DNA of 64,000 nt from Candidatus Endolissoclinum faulkneri L5 (GCF_000510265.1 NZ_CP006745.1:1013654-1077653), one strand, 5' to 3'. Shown: positions 21,191 to 32,509, numbered from the stretch's first letter. Made by a program: numbers and translations. The notes: generated by a model from the letters alone, not told the origin.

Positions 21191-22240
21191 TTACTTAAGT
21201 TTATAGCGCCAATGACCGCTTAAATCTAAGTTACGTTCTATTTTTCCAGTCTCTATCAAATAATTTAAATGCGCAAGCGTTTCGCCAATAGCAAAGCTAA
21301 GTTGACTTGTTTCAAACTGACGTTTAAACATCTTATAAGTAATATCTATCGCTGTAGAAGGCACGGAACAAACCTCTAGGGCTAATTTAAGTTGTTCCCT
21401 GTGATGAGAAAGCAGCGCAGAACAACGTTTTTGCAGGCCATTATAAGGAAGCTCGTGCCCTGGTAAAACTAAAATGCTTAATGACATGTAGTTCAAGCTT
21501 TCCAAAAATTGAATGTAGTCACCTAGTGGGTTAACTTCTGGTTCATTCCACCAAACAGATACGTTTGGTGAAATCTGCGGTAGTAAAAAATCACCGCCAA
21601 TTAAAACGTTACTTTCATCACAATACAGGCAAACGTGCTCAGGAGAATGTCCTTCGGAGAGAATGGGAACCCAAGTTTTACCACTAATTAAGAAGGAGGT
21701 TTTCGCACTTATTCGGCTATAGGTCGGAGGTATTGGCGAAACGAGTTGATGAAACTGACGAGCGAAACCATTTACTTCAAAAGTAGATAAGTCAGAAATA
21801 CCGGCTAAACTATAAAAATTTTGAGCATCTTCTTGAAAAGATTCTTGTCGCTCTACTAGGGTAATTCTGGCTGACAACCACTCAGTACGACTCATGCACA
21901 ACTGTGCGCCAGTACGTTTGCACAACCAACCAGCATTACCAACATGGTCTGGGTGAAAATGAGTAACGAAAATACGTGATATCTGCTTATCACATAGCTC
22001 GTTAGCTAAAATTAACTCCCATAAATCTTGAGTCAGCTTTGATGCAACTCCAGTATCTACTAGAACCCAACCATCCATTCCGTCATCAAGCAAAAATAAG
22101 TTAACATGATCGAGAGCGAACGGAAGCGGCATCCTAATCCAACGGATCCCAGGATAGACTTCCATGGTAGTACCTGGATTAGGCAAGGTATTGCCATAGA
22201 TGTAATCAACGTTAGTTTTCATAGACAAGATCGTAACCAC
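21191..22240 (-). CDS. MBL-fold metallo-hydrolase, glyoxalase II-like
   Basis: This 349-residue metallo-beta-lactamase-fold hydrolase has the metal-binding motif THFHPDH (H94, H96, D98, H99 counted from the GTG start), a later GGDF aspartate region (LIGGDFLLPQISPN) and the third-histidine segment GHELPYNG. The C-terminal region resembles the winged-helix extension found in some hydrolases of this type. The substrate cannot be read from sequence. The start is uncertain: GTG at 22240, or ATG at 22222 (MKTNVDYIYG), and neither has a clear Shine-Dalgarno sequence. In many alphaproteobacteria an MBL-fold gene sits close to xseB-ispA-dxs, so this placement is probably ancestral. Confidence 0.85.
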   Translation of the reverse strand: MVTILSMKTNVDYIYGNTLPNPGTTMEVYPGIRWIRMPLPFALDHVNLFLLDDGMDGWVLVDTGVASKLTQDLWELILANELCDKQISRIFVTHFHPDHVGNAGWLCKRTGAQLCMSRTEWLSARITLVERQESFQEDAQNFYSLAGISDLSTFEVNGFARQFHQLVSPIPPTYSRISAKTSFLISGKTWVPILSEGHSPEHVCLYCDESNVLIGGDFLLPQISPNVSVWWNEPEVNPLGDYIQFLESLNYMSLSILVLPGHELPYNGLQKRCSALLSHHREQLKLALEVCSVPSTAIDITYKMFKRQFETSQLSFAIGETLAHLNYLIETGKIERNLDLSGHWRYKLK

Positions 22241-22389
22241 TTTCTAAAGGCGCAATATAATTGCTTAAAGCATACAATGATTATAGCAATATAACGACTT
22301 AAATACTAAAGCAAAAATTATTTATCTAGGCTATTTTAGAAAATACTTCTAAAAAGATTGTAATACTATGATCAAATACTAAAGACTAA

Positions 22390-22482
22390 AGTAAGGCTAT
22401 CGAAAATCGCACCTTACTATTTATTGACTCAAACACTTTTATGCCTAAAGCACAGTGTTGACAAGTACAAACTGTTTTTTTT
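22390..22482 (+). ncRNA. Candidate small structured RNA with terminator
   Basis: A 5' stem (22390-22396 with 22412-22418, 7 bp, enclosing a small CGA/TCG helix) is followed about 35 bases later by a terminator hairpin (22452-22456 plus 22458-22460, pairing with 22468-22470 plus 22471-22475, 8 bp with one bulged G). That hairpin runs into eight T residues (22475-22482). No protein gene on the plus strand explains the terminator. No known RNA family was recognised and no promoter was identified. Confidence 0.35.
22452..22482 (+). terminator. Terminator-like hairpin with eight-T run
   Basis: ACAGT and TTG pair with CAA and ACTGT around a 7-nt loop with one bulged G, followed by TTTTTTTT. It lies downstream of no annotated plus-strand gene. 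Confidence 0.55.
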
Positions 22483-23079
22483 AATTTGACGATCTTCCTC
22501 GAGAAACAGGATCTACTGATAATGAATGGCCTCATGGATAAAAATTTCAATGTATAAAAGCAATCACAAGTTTGTTGTATATTAAATAATCTGGAAATTG
22601 TATACAAAAAAAATCGCAATAATTTTCACTTATAATTGATATAGTTATATAATTGTTAAGATTGTTATTATTTAGTATACTTTACTGTAAAAAAAACCTT
22701 GCTAAAGCGCTATAATTTTGACCAAAGTCCTAGAAATCAAACAAACTAGTCTATTACCTTCAACTTTGCTGAATGAAATCCCATATAACATGTATTACTG
22801 ATAAAATAACAAGAGCTGTGTAGCGTAGTTTTTAAAAAAATTTAAATATTATAATCATTTGTTTTAAATGAACACTAAACCAAACAATAAACAGGCAATC
22901 GGTTGTTTTTTATCGTTCGTTAAAATTTTAACAGTAAGCTTTTCTCATAAAAATAAATTTATAGTCACTTAATACAGTTTAATGTCTATCATCTTTCGAC
23001 TACTAAATATGTGGATTATTCTTGAACTCTTGATAACATCCTAAATAAACAAGTAAATCAATATTCGAATAATCGATTT

Positions 23080-23123
23080 GATAGGCAACAAGATGCTTAT
23101 TTTTAAGTAACTTGTTGCCTATC
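23080..23123. repeat. Perfect 13-bp inverted repeat
   Basis: Arms GATAGGCAACAAG (23080-23092) and CTTGTTGCCTATC (23111-23123) flank an 18-nt loop that can itself pair through CTTA and TAAG. Confidence 0.8.
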
Positions 23124-24070
23124 TAAAGTCAAAAGTCTCAGTTGTTATTAAGCTGATGATAAAACAGCACATCAAAATCCATACACCTTTTGTTGAGGTG
23201 TATTAAGTGATTATTGCAGCGTACAATCTTAAAAAATTGTTTAAAAATTATATTAAGAACCATAACTTTACGCACGCGAGAAAATACAATTACCTAAATA
23301 ATTACTGGACATAAAACCATTCAAAAATAACTTCCTAAAATACGTAAATTGCTAATCATCTATGAAAATTAATCAAATTAATATAAATGCTATATTTTCA
23401 TATTGTTGATTAGTCAGTTTTTCCCAAAATAGTACCAACGAGAATTTGAGCAATTCAACGCAATATTTAATTTTTAATATACTCTTCAATAATACATTTA
23501 GAGCAAATTCATAATGCGTAAAATTACAGCACATATATAAAAGCATAATCGGTAATTGATAATTCATTTGATATTATCTCCTTGAATTATCTCTACCGTA
23601 AATTATCCAGCGTCAATTAATGTGATTGCCATTATGTACTATAACCGATTAAGCCGATAGAATTCATTTATTTCACAACTTTAGGGATATATTACTTAAA
23701 TCATAATTATTACTAAATCATAATTTAAAAAATTAATGGAAGATGTGAAAGTTTGCTCAATATCATTTTAATACAACAACGCTAGAATTAAAGCAGAAAT
23801 CTATATTGCATTGATTAATAAAAGCAATGATATTAGCCCGATAGCTGATTGAGTGTAGTTAATTACGCAAAACCTGAGAGCCTTAGAATATAATATTAAC
23901 TTGTTAAACTTTTACGGCATTAAGTTTAATGAAATAAAATTTTCTTAATAATGAGACTTCTTGCAAGATCAAAGATCTTAATAAAGCCTGAGCACATCTC
24001 AATATTAAATAATTACTCTTAAGATACATAAATACAATTACTCTAAGATACATACATACTAAGTTTTAAT

Positions 24071-24139
24071 TATTATATACATTAATAGTATTATATTATA
24101 TACATTAATAGAATAGTATTATATTATATACATTAATAG
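24071..24139. repeat. Tandem repeat, 18-bp core in three copies
   Basis: The core TATTATATACATTAATAG occurs at 24071-24088, 24094-24111 and 24122-24139, with short unequal linkers. This is AT-only slippage-type sequence. Confidence 0.8.
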
Positions 24140-24185
24140 TATTATAATTTTATTATAGAAATAGAGTATTGTAATTATAGAAATA

Positions 24186-24216
24186 GCAATAAACTAATCA
24201 TTAATTAGTTTATTGC
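24186..24216. repeat. Perfect 13-bp inverted repeat, 5-nt loop
   Basis: Arms GCAATAAACTAAT (24186-24198) and ATTAGTTTATTGC (24204-24216) flank CATTA. No gene is nearby. Confidence 0.75.
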
Positions 24217-24608
24217 AAAAGAAAATTATTATTTTAACTATATTGATGTAAAAATAATCATATCAGCTTAGCTATATTTTTAATACAACATTAATATCTG
24301 ACTAATTACCCAATGATCTTGAGCATAATCTGTGGTTAATCCCTGGTATAATCTCACGCTAAATAATAAATACATATTTTAATTTATTAATAAGTTTGTT
24401 ACAAACCCTGATCTGCGATCATATTAACAACTACAGTTAGCATAAAACATCGAAATAAACTACAAAAAGATGGATGCTCTGCGAGCAGAAGCGTTTAATT
24501 TTAAATTGTAAGAATACATTACATAACTTAAAGGTAACTATTAAATTACCAGCTTTTGGAGAATAAACCAAATAAATTAAAATTGATAATAGCAATTTTA
24601 ATTTATTA

Positions 24609-24652
24609 TCTATATAAATGGTGTATAAAATCTATATAAATGGTGTATAAAA
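24609..24652. repeat. Exact tandem duplication, 22-bp unit
   Basis: Two identical copies (24609-24630 and 24631-24652), each containing TATATAAATGGTGTATAAAA. Confidence 0.9.
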
Positions 24653-25163
24653 TAATAATTAATATAGATAGCTTTTTAAGCTATACTTAAACTAGATGTT
24701 TAATAATAATTTAACAGCTAATTAATATTCAACCGATTAAGGCCAATTTCTTCGAAACAAACTGACTATGCTTCTATTACAACCAAAAAATAAACTATAG
24801 TTTGATTGTATAGTCCGTAAAATATAAAGTTAGAGCTGCTATGCATAAAATTACAGCCTATATTTATCAGAATTCAATGAGTATGAACATATTGTATTGT
24901 GTTATTTATATTAATTAACAGGCAAATAATTGTTTACGGTGCACTTTTGTATGTATTGCTTGTACATGTAAAGACATTGTAAATTAGTAAGTGTTTTATT
25001 ATTCAATAAATTTGAGTATTATTAAATAAATTATTCTTCTCATGACGTGATTGATTGGCTATTAACAAAGGTTAAACTTTAAATCATTTATTAATAGGTT
25101 ATGGAAAATATTATCTTTGTCTTTAGTAGTTATCGATTTTTAGGCTGAAAAATGTGATATATT

Positions 25164-25835
25164 ATGATTCAAGAATACAATGATTCGAGCCCGAAAACAG
25201 ACTTTGCTTTAGCACGGATATTGTTCGCTCGCAAATGTAATTTCATTGCCTCATCAGCTACAAGTATGCAGCTGCCAAAGGAAAATCTACCAGAAGTTGC
25301 CTTTATAGGGCGCTCTAATGTGGGTAAATCAAGTTTAGTCAATGCGCTTACAGGCCGTAAAAATATGGCCAGAAAATCTAATACTCCTGGGCGTACTCAA
25401 GAAATTATTTTCTTTAACTTAAGCAACCAGATAATTCTAGTAGACTTACCAGGATACGGCTATGCAAAAGCATCTAAGGTAAAACAAGCAAAGTGGCTAA
25501 AAAATATATTCAACTATCTGCGCTATAGGGGAACATTATATCGGGTTAGTTTGCTGATTGACAGTCGACATGGGGCAACAGATAAAGATGATGTATTTAT
25601 GGATATGTTAGATCGCCTGGCTGTTTCTTACCAGGTAGTATTAACTAAGGTAGATAAAGTTAAGCAGATTGATCTCAACGTAATGATAAAAACAATAATT
25701 ACTAGGATATTGCATCGTCCAGCAGCATATCCAATAATAGGTGCAACCAGCGCTGTTACTGGCGTCGGTATTCTAGAATTACAAGCAGAATTAACCCGCG
25801 TTACTAACATTAAATTAAATGACTTAAAAAATTAG
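25164..25835 (+). CDS. engB: Ribosome biogenesis GTPase YihA/EngB
   Basis: EngB is a small essential GTPase needed for assembly of the large ribosomal subunit. The 223-residue protein has the G1 P-loop GRSNVGKSS (49-57), the G2 region NTPGRTQ, G3 DLPGYGY (94-100), G4 TKVD (161-164) and a G5-like TSAVTGVGI near the C-terminus. All nucleotide-binding motifs are intact. The ATG at 25164 gives the usual length, though no clear ribosome binding site precedes it. The usual alphaproteobacterial neighbours (yidC before, argB after) are absent. Confidence 0.95.
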   Translation: MIQEYNDSSPKTDFALARILFARKCNFIASSATSMQLPKENLPEVAFIGRSNVGKSSLVNALTGRKNMARKSNTPGRTQEIIFFNLSNQIILVDLPGYGYAKASKVKQAKWLKNIFNYLRYRGTLYRVSLLIDSRHGATDKDDVFMDMLDRLAVSYQVVLTKVDKVKQIDLNVMIKTIITRILHRPAAYPIIGATSAVTGVGILELQAELTRVTNIKLNDLKN

Positions 25836-25935
25836 CCTTTTGATTAGCTAGACTTGTTGCTAAAACACAATTTTTTATCTTTGTATTACAGACGCCTATC
25901 GGTTACTGAGAAACCTCAATATTTAAATTTAAGTC

Positions 25936-25986
25936 TTTATAGTATTCTGATTATTTATAGTATTCTGATTATTTATAGTATTCTGA
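25936..25986. repeat. Tandem repeat, 18-bp unit, 2.8 copies
   Basis: The unit TTTATAGTATTCTGATTA occurs at 25936-25953 and 25954-25971, with a partial third copy at 25972-25986. The full copies are identical. Confidence 0.9.
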
Positions 25987-26285
25987 GTATTAATATAATT
26001 AATATATAATACCTAATTGTTATATAATACCTATTTGTAAATTTATATTATGAATACTTTGATAGCAAAGTACATGGGAAAACGAATTTTGCTTTAATTC
26101 TTGAAAAGTAAGCGATCAATTGGATTCATTCTGGGGTGAATACTATAGTTTATTGTGCCTGGCATTACTCTATAATTTTAAATATATAATACTTAATATA
26201 ATAAATTGGATAACAATCCAGACAGTAAAAAATAAATAAAATGCAAAGTATATTTAAATTACAATATATCATCTTTTAATAATTT

Positions 26286-26343
26286 AGACAATTTATAACG
26301 ATTATGGCAATTACAATTTTGCTATAATCGTTATAAATTGTCT
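26286..26343. repeat. 25-bp inverted repeat (20 bp perfect plus 5 bp)
   Basis: Arms 26286-26310 and 26319-26343 pair over 25 positions, all Watson-Crick except one G-U, around the 8-nt loop TTACAATT. It lies 170 bp upstream of the amidase start. Only four T residues follow on the plus strand. Confidence 0.9.
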
Positions 26344-26513
26344 TTTGTACAAAACTTTGCTATGCAGATTATCTTCCTAACTCAGGGTTGATCAAAACAA
26401 TTTGAATTAAAGGTTATTCTGGTGTAGAATTTATTGATTAAAAATATATTCAAGAAACTATCAAAAGATAGTTTTACGCTTTGCTTCTCCCTATCGTGTC
26501 ATAAGTTAATGCC

Positions 26514-27422
26514 ATGTCAAGAATCGTTACCGTCGCTGCCACTCAAATGTCCTGCTGTGATAATTATGCCGATAATCTTGACCGTGCTGAAGAAATGATA
26601 AGGCGCGCGGTAAAAGAGGGAGCCCAAATCGTCCTGCTACAAGAGTTGTTTGAGATGCCATATTTTTGCAAAGACCAAGATGGATCTTATTTTAGCTTGG
26701 CGCGACCCTTAAAAGATAACAAGGTTATTGCTCGTTTTTCAAGCATTGCTCGAGAATTATCTGTGGTATTGCCGTTTAGTTTTTTTGAAGAGAGTTATAA
26801 TACGCATTTCAATAGCTTAGTAATGATAGATGCAGACGGGTCTGTTCTAGATCTGTATCGTAAGTCGCATATACCCGATGGGCCAGGATATCAAGAGAAA
26901 TTCTACTTCACTCCTGGAGATACTGGTTTGCTAGTTTGGGATACGATTTACGGTCGTCTTGGATGCGCAATTTGTTGGGACCAGTGGTTTCCTGAAGTTG
27001 CTCGTGTTATGGCCTTACAGGGCGCTGAGCTTTTGTTGTACCCAAGTGCTATAGGCAACGAACCTATGACGAATTCACAAGTTAATAACCCTGATCACTG
27101 GCGCAGAGTTATGCAGGGACATGCAGGTGCTAACTTAATTCCACTTATTGTCAGTAATCGCGTAGGTATTGAGACTGGTCACACATTAGATCTTACTTTC
27201 TACGGTACCTCTTTTATCACCGACGCAACTGGAGCGGTGATAGCTGATGCTAAGCAAAAAGAAGGGGCGGTTATTCTTGGAACTTTTAATTTAGATGAAT
27301 TGCGCTTGGAACGAATCAAATGGGGTATATTTCGTGACCGTCGACCGCAATTATATAGTGTTATTACTGCTAAAAATATTTTCAGCGAAAACAAAAGCAC
27401 TAAAAAAACTTTTAGTAAGTAA
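26514..27422 (+). CDS. aguB: N-carbamoylputrescine amidase
   Basis: This nitrilase-superfamily enzyme converts N-carbamoylputrescine to putrescine, CO2 and ammonia, the last step of the agmatine route to polyamines. It is 302 residues, typical length. The catalytic triad is visible: E44 (LLQELFEMPYF), K117 (YRKSHIPDG) and C154 (GCAICWDQWFPE). The segment DHWRRVMQGHAGANLIPL and the ending GIFRDRRPQLY are characteristic of this subfamily rather than of other nitrilases. agmatine deiminase (aguA), usually adjacent, is not in this window. The gene stands alone with wide spacers on both sides. Confidence 0.92.
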   Translation: MSRIVTVAATQMSCCDNYADNLDRAEEMIRRAVKEGAQIVLLQELFEMPYFCKDQDGSYFSLARPLKDNKVIARFSSIARELSVVLPFSFFEESYNTHFNSLVMIDADGSVLDLYRKSHIPDGPGYQEKFYFTPGDTGLLVWDTIYGRLGCAICWDQWFPEVARVMALQGAELLLYPSAIGNEPMTNSQVNNPDHWRRVMQGHAGANLIPLIVSNRVGIETGHTLDLTFYGTSFITDATGAVIADAKQKEGAVILGTFNLDELRLERIKWGIFRDRRPQLYSVITAKNIFSENKSTKKTFSK

Positions 27423-27691
27423 AAATCACTGTAATTATTTGTAGTCTACAAAAAAAGAAATATTGGTAATATTTTAATTAATTAGCCAATTTTATTAAGC
27501 TAGTAATTGCCTAAAATAAATAATTCTTATTTAAAAACTCGTGAGATTAATAATATTTTGCTAAATTATAATGGTAATCTGTATCTTAGTAAGATGAATT
27601 ACTCTTAGCTAAATATTTGTATCAAAATTATTTAATAAACAATCACTTAGACTAAAACGATACTTCATTTGCTTTTAGCTCGCTTTTGCCA

Positions 27692-27734
27692 AACAAACCT
27701 TATTATGTACTAAAAGTTCATAATAAGGTTTGTT
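27692..27734. repeat. Perfect 16-bp inverted repeat, 11-nt loop
   Basis: Arms AACAAACCTTATTATG (27692-27707) and CATAATAAGGTTTGTT (27719-27734) are exact reverse complements, 270 bp after the amidase stop. It might terminate that transcript, but no T-run follows. Confidence 0.8.
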
Positions 27735-29085
27735 ATTAGTTAGTACACTTTAATCTTATACTTTTAATTATTATTCTATTATCTGGACTAGGGTAGCATG
27801 CTTATTCTCTGGATAAATAGAGCAAAAAATCTCTCAGTATTGATAGTAATCGCCGTTAAAGATAAATTATTTTTCTATCTACTGTACAGTGCTTAGTAGG
27901 AGCAATCAAATTAGTGTTTACTAAATAAGAATAAGGAGAATTATATAATATATAACATACAATACTTAGATAATAAAATATGGATATATGATTTAAACGA
28001 TTGTTGATGATATAAAACGCTAACTTGTTTGTTGTATGTATAATAACTAAGAAAAATTTCTCGTAGTCCAATAAAATAACAAACTTTTTTGATTATCTCG
28101 AAGCACCAACTTTTTTGCGATAAAAATATGATAACCATATGTTTTTATTAAAATATTAGCTAACAGCTAATCTAAGGCAAGATATAAGCATATAGCTTGT
28201 AATCAATTACTTTTTTCTTATGACAAATTAGCTTATAGTGAGTTAATCTAAAACACTTTATAAATTAAAAATAATGTTTAATGAAAACTAAAGCGCCTAG
28301 TCTATGGCCAATGTAATAGATGAATAAAACGCTTAACAAATAAAAGTTATATTTGTATTTAGATAAATTAACTGCTTACTGATAATAGATAATAAATAAT
28401 ATTAAGTCTTAGACTGCTTTATCGACTAAGCATTTTTGCGTTTAAATTCAGATTTTTTCATTGCTATAATTCAAATTATAAGCCTAGCAGATTTTTACCA
28501 AAAACACATTAAGCTAAGACAAAAATATTTTTTAAATAAAAAAGCTAGATAAACTAATCATCATTGCTTTGATTTATAAATATTTTCACAATAATCTTAG
28601 ATGATCTCTGAGTATATTCAGATTAATATTAAAGCTATTAATTGCACCAAAATGATCTTTTTGATATTATCGAGAAGATAGATAGTCCATCGTTTTAGAC
28701 GAAGAGTATGGCCATTAGCATTAATTACTATAACTAAGCAAAACTATCTACATAGCTAAGTTAATTTTACTTTAGTAATTTTAATGTTTTGTAGAGTTAT
28801 ATTGATGTGAAAAGAAGTAAATTAAAAAATTAATCATCAACTGGACAAAGCCTTGCAAGATCTAGCTAACCTTCACTTTTGTCGTCTTAGGTAAACAAAA
28901 TAAATAACTAATTTTATTTATAAATAACTTAATATAGATCGTTAGAGCATTTAACAGGAAAGTGCCCCCTGATTTAATTACATTAAAGCTTTTTAAGGTA
29001 ATTAAAAAATACAGAAAATTTTTTAATGAAAAAATCATAGTCAATTGATTACGTAGGCAATCAAGCCTTTTGAAGGGCTAATAAC

Positions 29086-29145
29086 GATTACGAATATTAA
29101 ATATTCGTAATCAACTAATGTAAAAAATATTTTTAGCATTAGTTG
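29086..29145. repeat. Two abutting inverted repeats
   Basis: The first hairpin (arms 29086-29098 and 29100-29112, 13 bp, 1-nt centre) shares its last base with the second (arms CAACTAATG 29112-29120 and CATTAGTTG 29137-29145, with an inner TAAAAA/TTTTTA stem). The back-to-back arrangement is unusual. Confidence 0.75.
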
Positions 29146-29473
29146 ATACATCGTTCTATCTAGGTAACATGCTTAGATTTTTATCTAGATCAATAAATTG
29201 CTTGTGTATTAAATACTATGCATAAAGAGTCATAGCTTACTTACAGAGCGAATTCGATCTAAACAAAATGAATTGTGTTACTGGCAATATAAGCGGATCA
29301 TAATTAGACCAGTACAATAAAATCATATTTTACAACGTAGTATGCATACTAATCAACTATTAAACATGTTATCTAGTAGTATTAAATTTAGCCTTGTTAA
29401 TTAATGCATTGTGATCATGACAAGACTATACAATAAAAAAGTAAATATTTTTAATGCTTGCAATATAACTTTT

Positions 29474-29500
29474 ATACAACTACGTTTAATGTAGTTGTAT
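29474..29500. repeat. Perfect 10-bp inverted repeat, 7-nt loop
   Basis: Arms ATACAACTAC (29474-29483) and GTAGTTGTAT (29491-29500). Confidence 0.65.
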
Positions 29501-31038
29501 CAGTGGATTTTGGCTAAATTATAGCTAGTAAATTATGCGATAAATAAGTTAAAACGTTCGCTAGCTACTTAAGGCACAACCCCACACAAGCGCTCAGCTA
29601 TTAAAGCTTAAGTAAATTAATGTTGATATTGAGAACTACAAAATGATTATATAAAAAATATATAAAGAAAGAAAATCTAGTGCAATTACAACGTTGGCTA
29701 AACAATTATTTTTTACTCGATTAGCTAAAAGGTTTTAGAAAGTTCCGGCCGTGCATTATCTTATTAAGATAAAAACGAAATAAAAGCGATAATATTAAGA
29801 TACAACTTTTAAAACACTAATCACAAATATGGCTATAAATTAAAATAATAACCTGGATCATTGTTCCCACTGTAAACTAAAAATAACTAGTTTTGTGTAA
29901 AAACACCACAGATAGAGCATAAAATAAATTTTTCTTCTCTAAATATGCTCAGCTGTCCTTAAAGAGAAGGATGATCTCTTAGTGATAATATCAATAAGTT
30001 AAATCCTACTATATATAATATAATACTCATCTTCTTAACTAAAGCTTGTATAATTCATATTAATGATTCTAGACAGAAGATTAAAATTTAAGTTATTATC
30101 TGCGACAGTGGTATGTGAACCATCCAATGTAAAAATTTTTAATTTTTTCTTAATTATTACTCCTAAATAACTTTAACTGAGTATTGTTCCACGTAAAAAC
30201 ACCCAAAACTCATTATTAATGTCAAAGCTAAATCCTTTTGTCGGCCAATAACTCTATAACTAGCAAGCTGCCTCTGAAAAGTATAACTTAGCTTATTTTC
30301 TAATCTTAAGCATCTTAATACTTCAAATGCATGTCAATTTAGTGCAATCACTAATACAAATAATGCTTAAAAATATAAAAATTTAACGTTTAATCTAGTA
30401 GATTAATGATTAATAGTGTCATTCTTACTACACATACCTTAATATAATATTACTGTTTATTATTCATGGTATTTCTATAATATCTTAATAACAATTCGAA
30501 AATTGATTAAGCAACATCTGTCTGGCGAATAAGCTAATTGATATAAAAAATGTTTAATGCAAATCACAATACTATTGGATTATAATATACCATAGTTAAA
30601 TTAAAAATCTATTCTAGATAACAGTTAAATAATACCAAAATAAAATACAAGAAGCCTTATAAGCTCCGAATAGAGTTACTAGCATTTGCATATTTTTTAA
30701 ATTAAGCCAATTCAACGATTAATAATATGGCTATCTCTTAATTATTATATCAAAAATAATCTCGTATCTAGCTACAAAGCTAAATTGTAAATACTACTGG
30801 ATACAGAATGATAACAATATGGTAAAAATTTTGGCATCAGATATGCATTGACACGATACAAAGGTTAAATTTTATATTGATAATTCAACAACATAGTTTT
30901 AAAATTTAACTTACTTATTGAAGCTTTTGTTAATATGATAGCAGGACTGTAGTGTTCATCCTCTTATAAACTTATGCATTCTAAAATAATCATTAATTGA
31001 TTATAAAACGAAATGAATTAGCCCTTATCTTAATCTTG

Positions 31039-31085
31039 TCTGTCACTATAACTTAGTGGTGCTTCCTGCCACTGTCAACGACAGA
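31039..31085. other. Small two-stem structure in AT-rich spacer
   Basis: TCTGTC (31039-31044) pairs with GACAGA (31080-31085). Inside, AGTGG pairs with CCACT across a short loop. The patch is clearly GC-richer than its surroundings. It could be a relic of a structured RNA or gene; no identity is apparent. Confidence 0.25.
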
Positions 31086-31606
31086 GATAATTTGAAAAAA
31101 TCAATGACAATACTAATCATTAATTGTAGTCACATAAGATTAATACGCTCACAAAATAATAATCTACAACATTATTGATTTACAGTAAACTAACTGGTTA
31201 TTAACAGCTATTTGTCCAACTCAATAAATCAAGAACTAGTAAAGATATTATTCGCGGTCATTACAGTAATATTAAGTTTGATTATGATATTTCTTCATTT
31301 TGTTCTGTTCTATAAGATAGACGTCTAATTAATGTAAGCTGTTAATAAATAAATATTTTCACTATCTGTTAGAATGTGACAATAGTACATAGTAAAAATT
31401 TACACTAGAATTGTCATAAGTAATATTTATAAAAATCAAGTGTTATAGTGGAAAAGAATATTCAGGGTTATTTGCTACGACCGCATATAAGTTATATATG
31501 GATATAAGACATATTAAATTTAGAAGTAAGCCAGAATTGAGTACTGATAAAAATAATTTTTAATATAGCAAAGAAACATTATACAAAAAAATATTAGGAC
31601 AATATA

Positions 31607-32509
31607 ATGAATGACTACCCCATCGATATGACGATAGCCCCTGACATAGAAGCTTTTTTTGAACCAGAAAGCAATACAATAAGTTATGTAGTAAGTGATC
31701 CAAACTCCTTATCATGCGCCGTGATCGATTCTGTAATGCAGATAAATTACACGGTGGGCCAAATAAACTATTGCCATGCCAATAAAATAATTGATTACAT
31801 TCGTAGTAATAGATTGAAAATAGATTGGATTATTGAAACCCATGTTCATGCCGACCACCTCTCGGGAGCAACTTATATAAAAAAAAATCTAGGAGGCAAA
31901 ATAGCAATTGGCCAAGAAATCAAAGTCGTACAAAAGACTTTTGCTGTATTATTTAACGAAGGAAGCGAATTCAAGAGGGATGGTAGCCAGTTTGATTATC
32001 TTTTTGGTCATGGAGACACCTATCAGATAGGTACTATAGATGCATTTACTATGCATACACCAGGTCATACACCAGCTTGCATGACGCATGTTATAGGTAA
32101 CTCAGCCTTTATCGGGGATACTTTATTTATGCCAGATAGCGGCAGTGCACGAGCTGATTTCCCTGGCGGTAATTCCGGTAGATTATACGATTCAATCCAA
32201 AATTTACTTAACTTACCGGATAATATGCGTTTATTTATGTGTCATGACTACGGACCTAATGGTCGGGCCTTTCACTGGGAAAGCACGGTTGGTGCAGAAA
32301 AAGCGAATAATATCCACGTAGGCAAAGGGATATCTCGCGAAAATTTCATAGCCATCCGAGAGGCCAGTGATGCTAAACTAGAAATGCCGCGCCTTATCAT
32401 ACCATCGTTACAGATAAATATGCGCGCTGGTCAAATGCCACCTAAGGATAAAGATGGCTGTACTTTTTTAAAGTTGCCGATCAATAGTTTATTGAACTTT
32501 TTAAGTTAG
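31607..32509 (+). CDS. MBL-fold hydrolase, persulfide dioxygenase-like
   Basis: This 300-residue MBL-fold protein resembles the ETHE1/Blh group, iron enzymes that oxidise glutathione persulfide in sulfide detoxification. Visible metal ligands are THVHADH (H79, H81, D83, H84), PGHTPAC (H154), GDTLF (D171) and CHDYGPNGR (H213). The segment PDSGSARADFPGG and the later WESTVGAEKANNIHVG are characteristic of this group. It lacks a rhodanese or DUF442 domain. Substrate and metal are inferred. An AGGA at 31595-31598 supports the start. The last codons and stop lie inside a fresh 20-bp tandem duplication, so the C-terminal end may have changed recently. Confidence 0.85.
   Translation: MNDYPIDMTIAPDIEAFFEPESNTISYVVSDPNSLSCAVIDSVMQINYTVGQINYCHANKIIDYIRSNRLKIDWIIETHVHADHLSGATYIKKNLGGKIAIGQEIKVVQKTFAVLFNEGSEFKRDGSQFDYLFGHGDTYQIGTIDAFTMHTPGHTPACMTHVIGNSAFIGDTLFMPDSGSARADFPGGNSGRLYDSIQNLLNLPDNMRLFMCHDYGPNGRAFHWESTVGAEKANNIHVGKGISRENFIAIREASDAKLEMPRLIIPSLQINMRAGQMPPKDKDGCTFLKLPINSLLNFLS

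Larger units (their letters stand above)
22241..25163. other. 2.9-kb non-coding spacer
   Basis: No protein gene is visible. It holds a candidate small RNA with terminator (22390-22482), perfect 13-bp inverted repeats at 23080-23123 and 24186-24216, and two tandem repeats (24071-24139 and 24609-24652). It is otherwise AT-rich sequence with stops in all frames. Confidence 0.6.
25836..26513. other. Non-coding spacer
   Basis: This holds a triple tandem repeat (25936-25986) and the longest perfect stem in the window (26286-26343). No reading frame or relic was recognised. Confidence 0.6.
27423..31606. other. 4.2-kb non-coding spacer
   Basis: I find no gene. It holds inverted repeats at 27692-27734, 29086-29145 (two abutting) and 29474-29500, and a small two-stem structure at 31039-31085. 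The reading frames above 60 codons here are low-complexity Tyr/Ile/Asn/Lys-rich translations of AT-rich DNA and are not credible. Confidence 0.6.

Noticed and set aside
22386-22619. 77-codon frame on the minus strand
   Set aside because: No recognisable domain or ribosome binding site; it overlaps a better-supported plus-strand terminator.
25848-25886. Terminator for engB
   Set aside because: Only 4-5 bp stems before the T-run; too weak to call.
27856-29044. Several 60-71-codon minus-strand frames
   Set aside because: Low-complexity Tyr/Ile/Asn/Lys-rich translations of AT-rich DNA with no start signals or family features.
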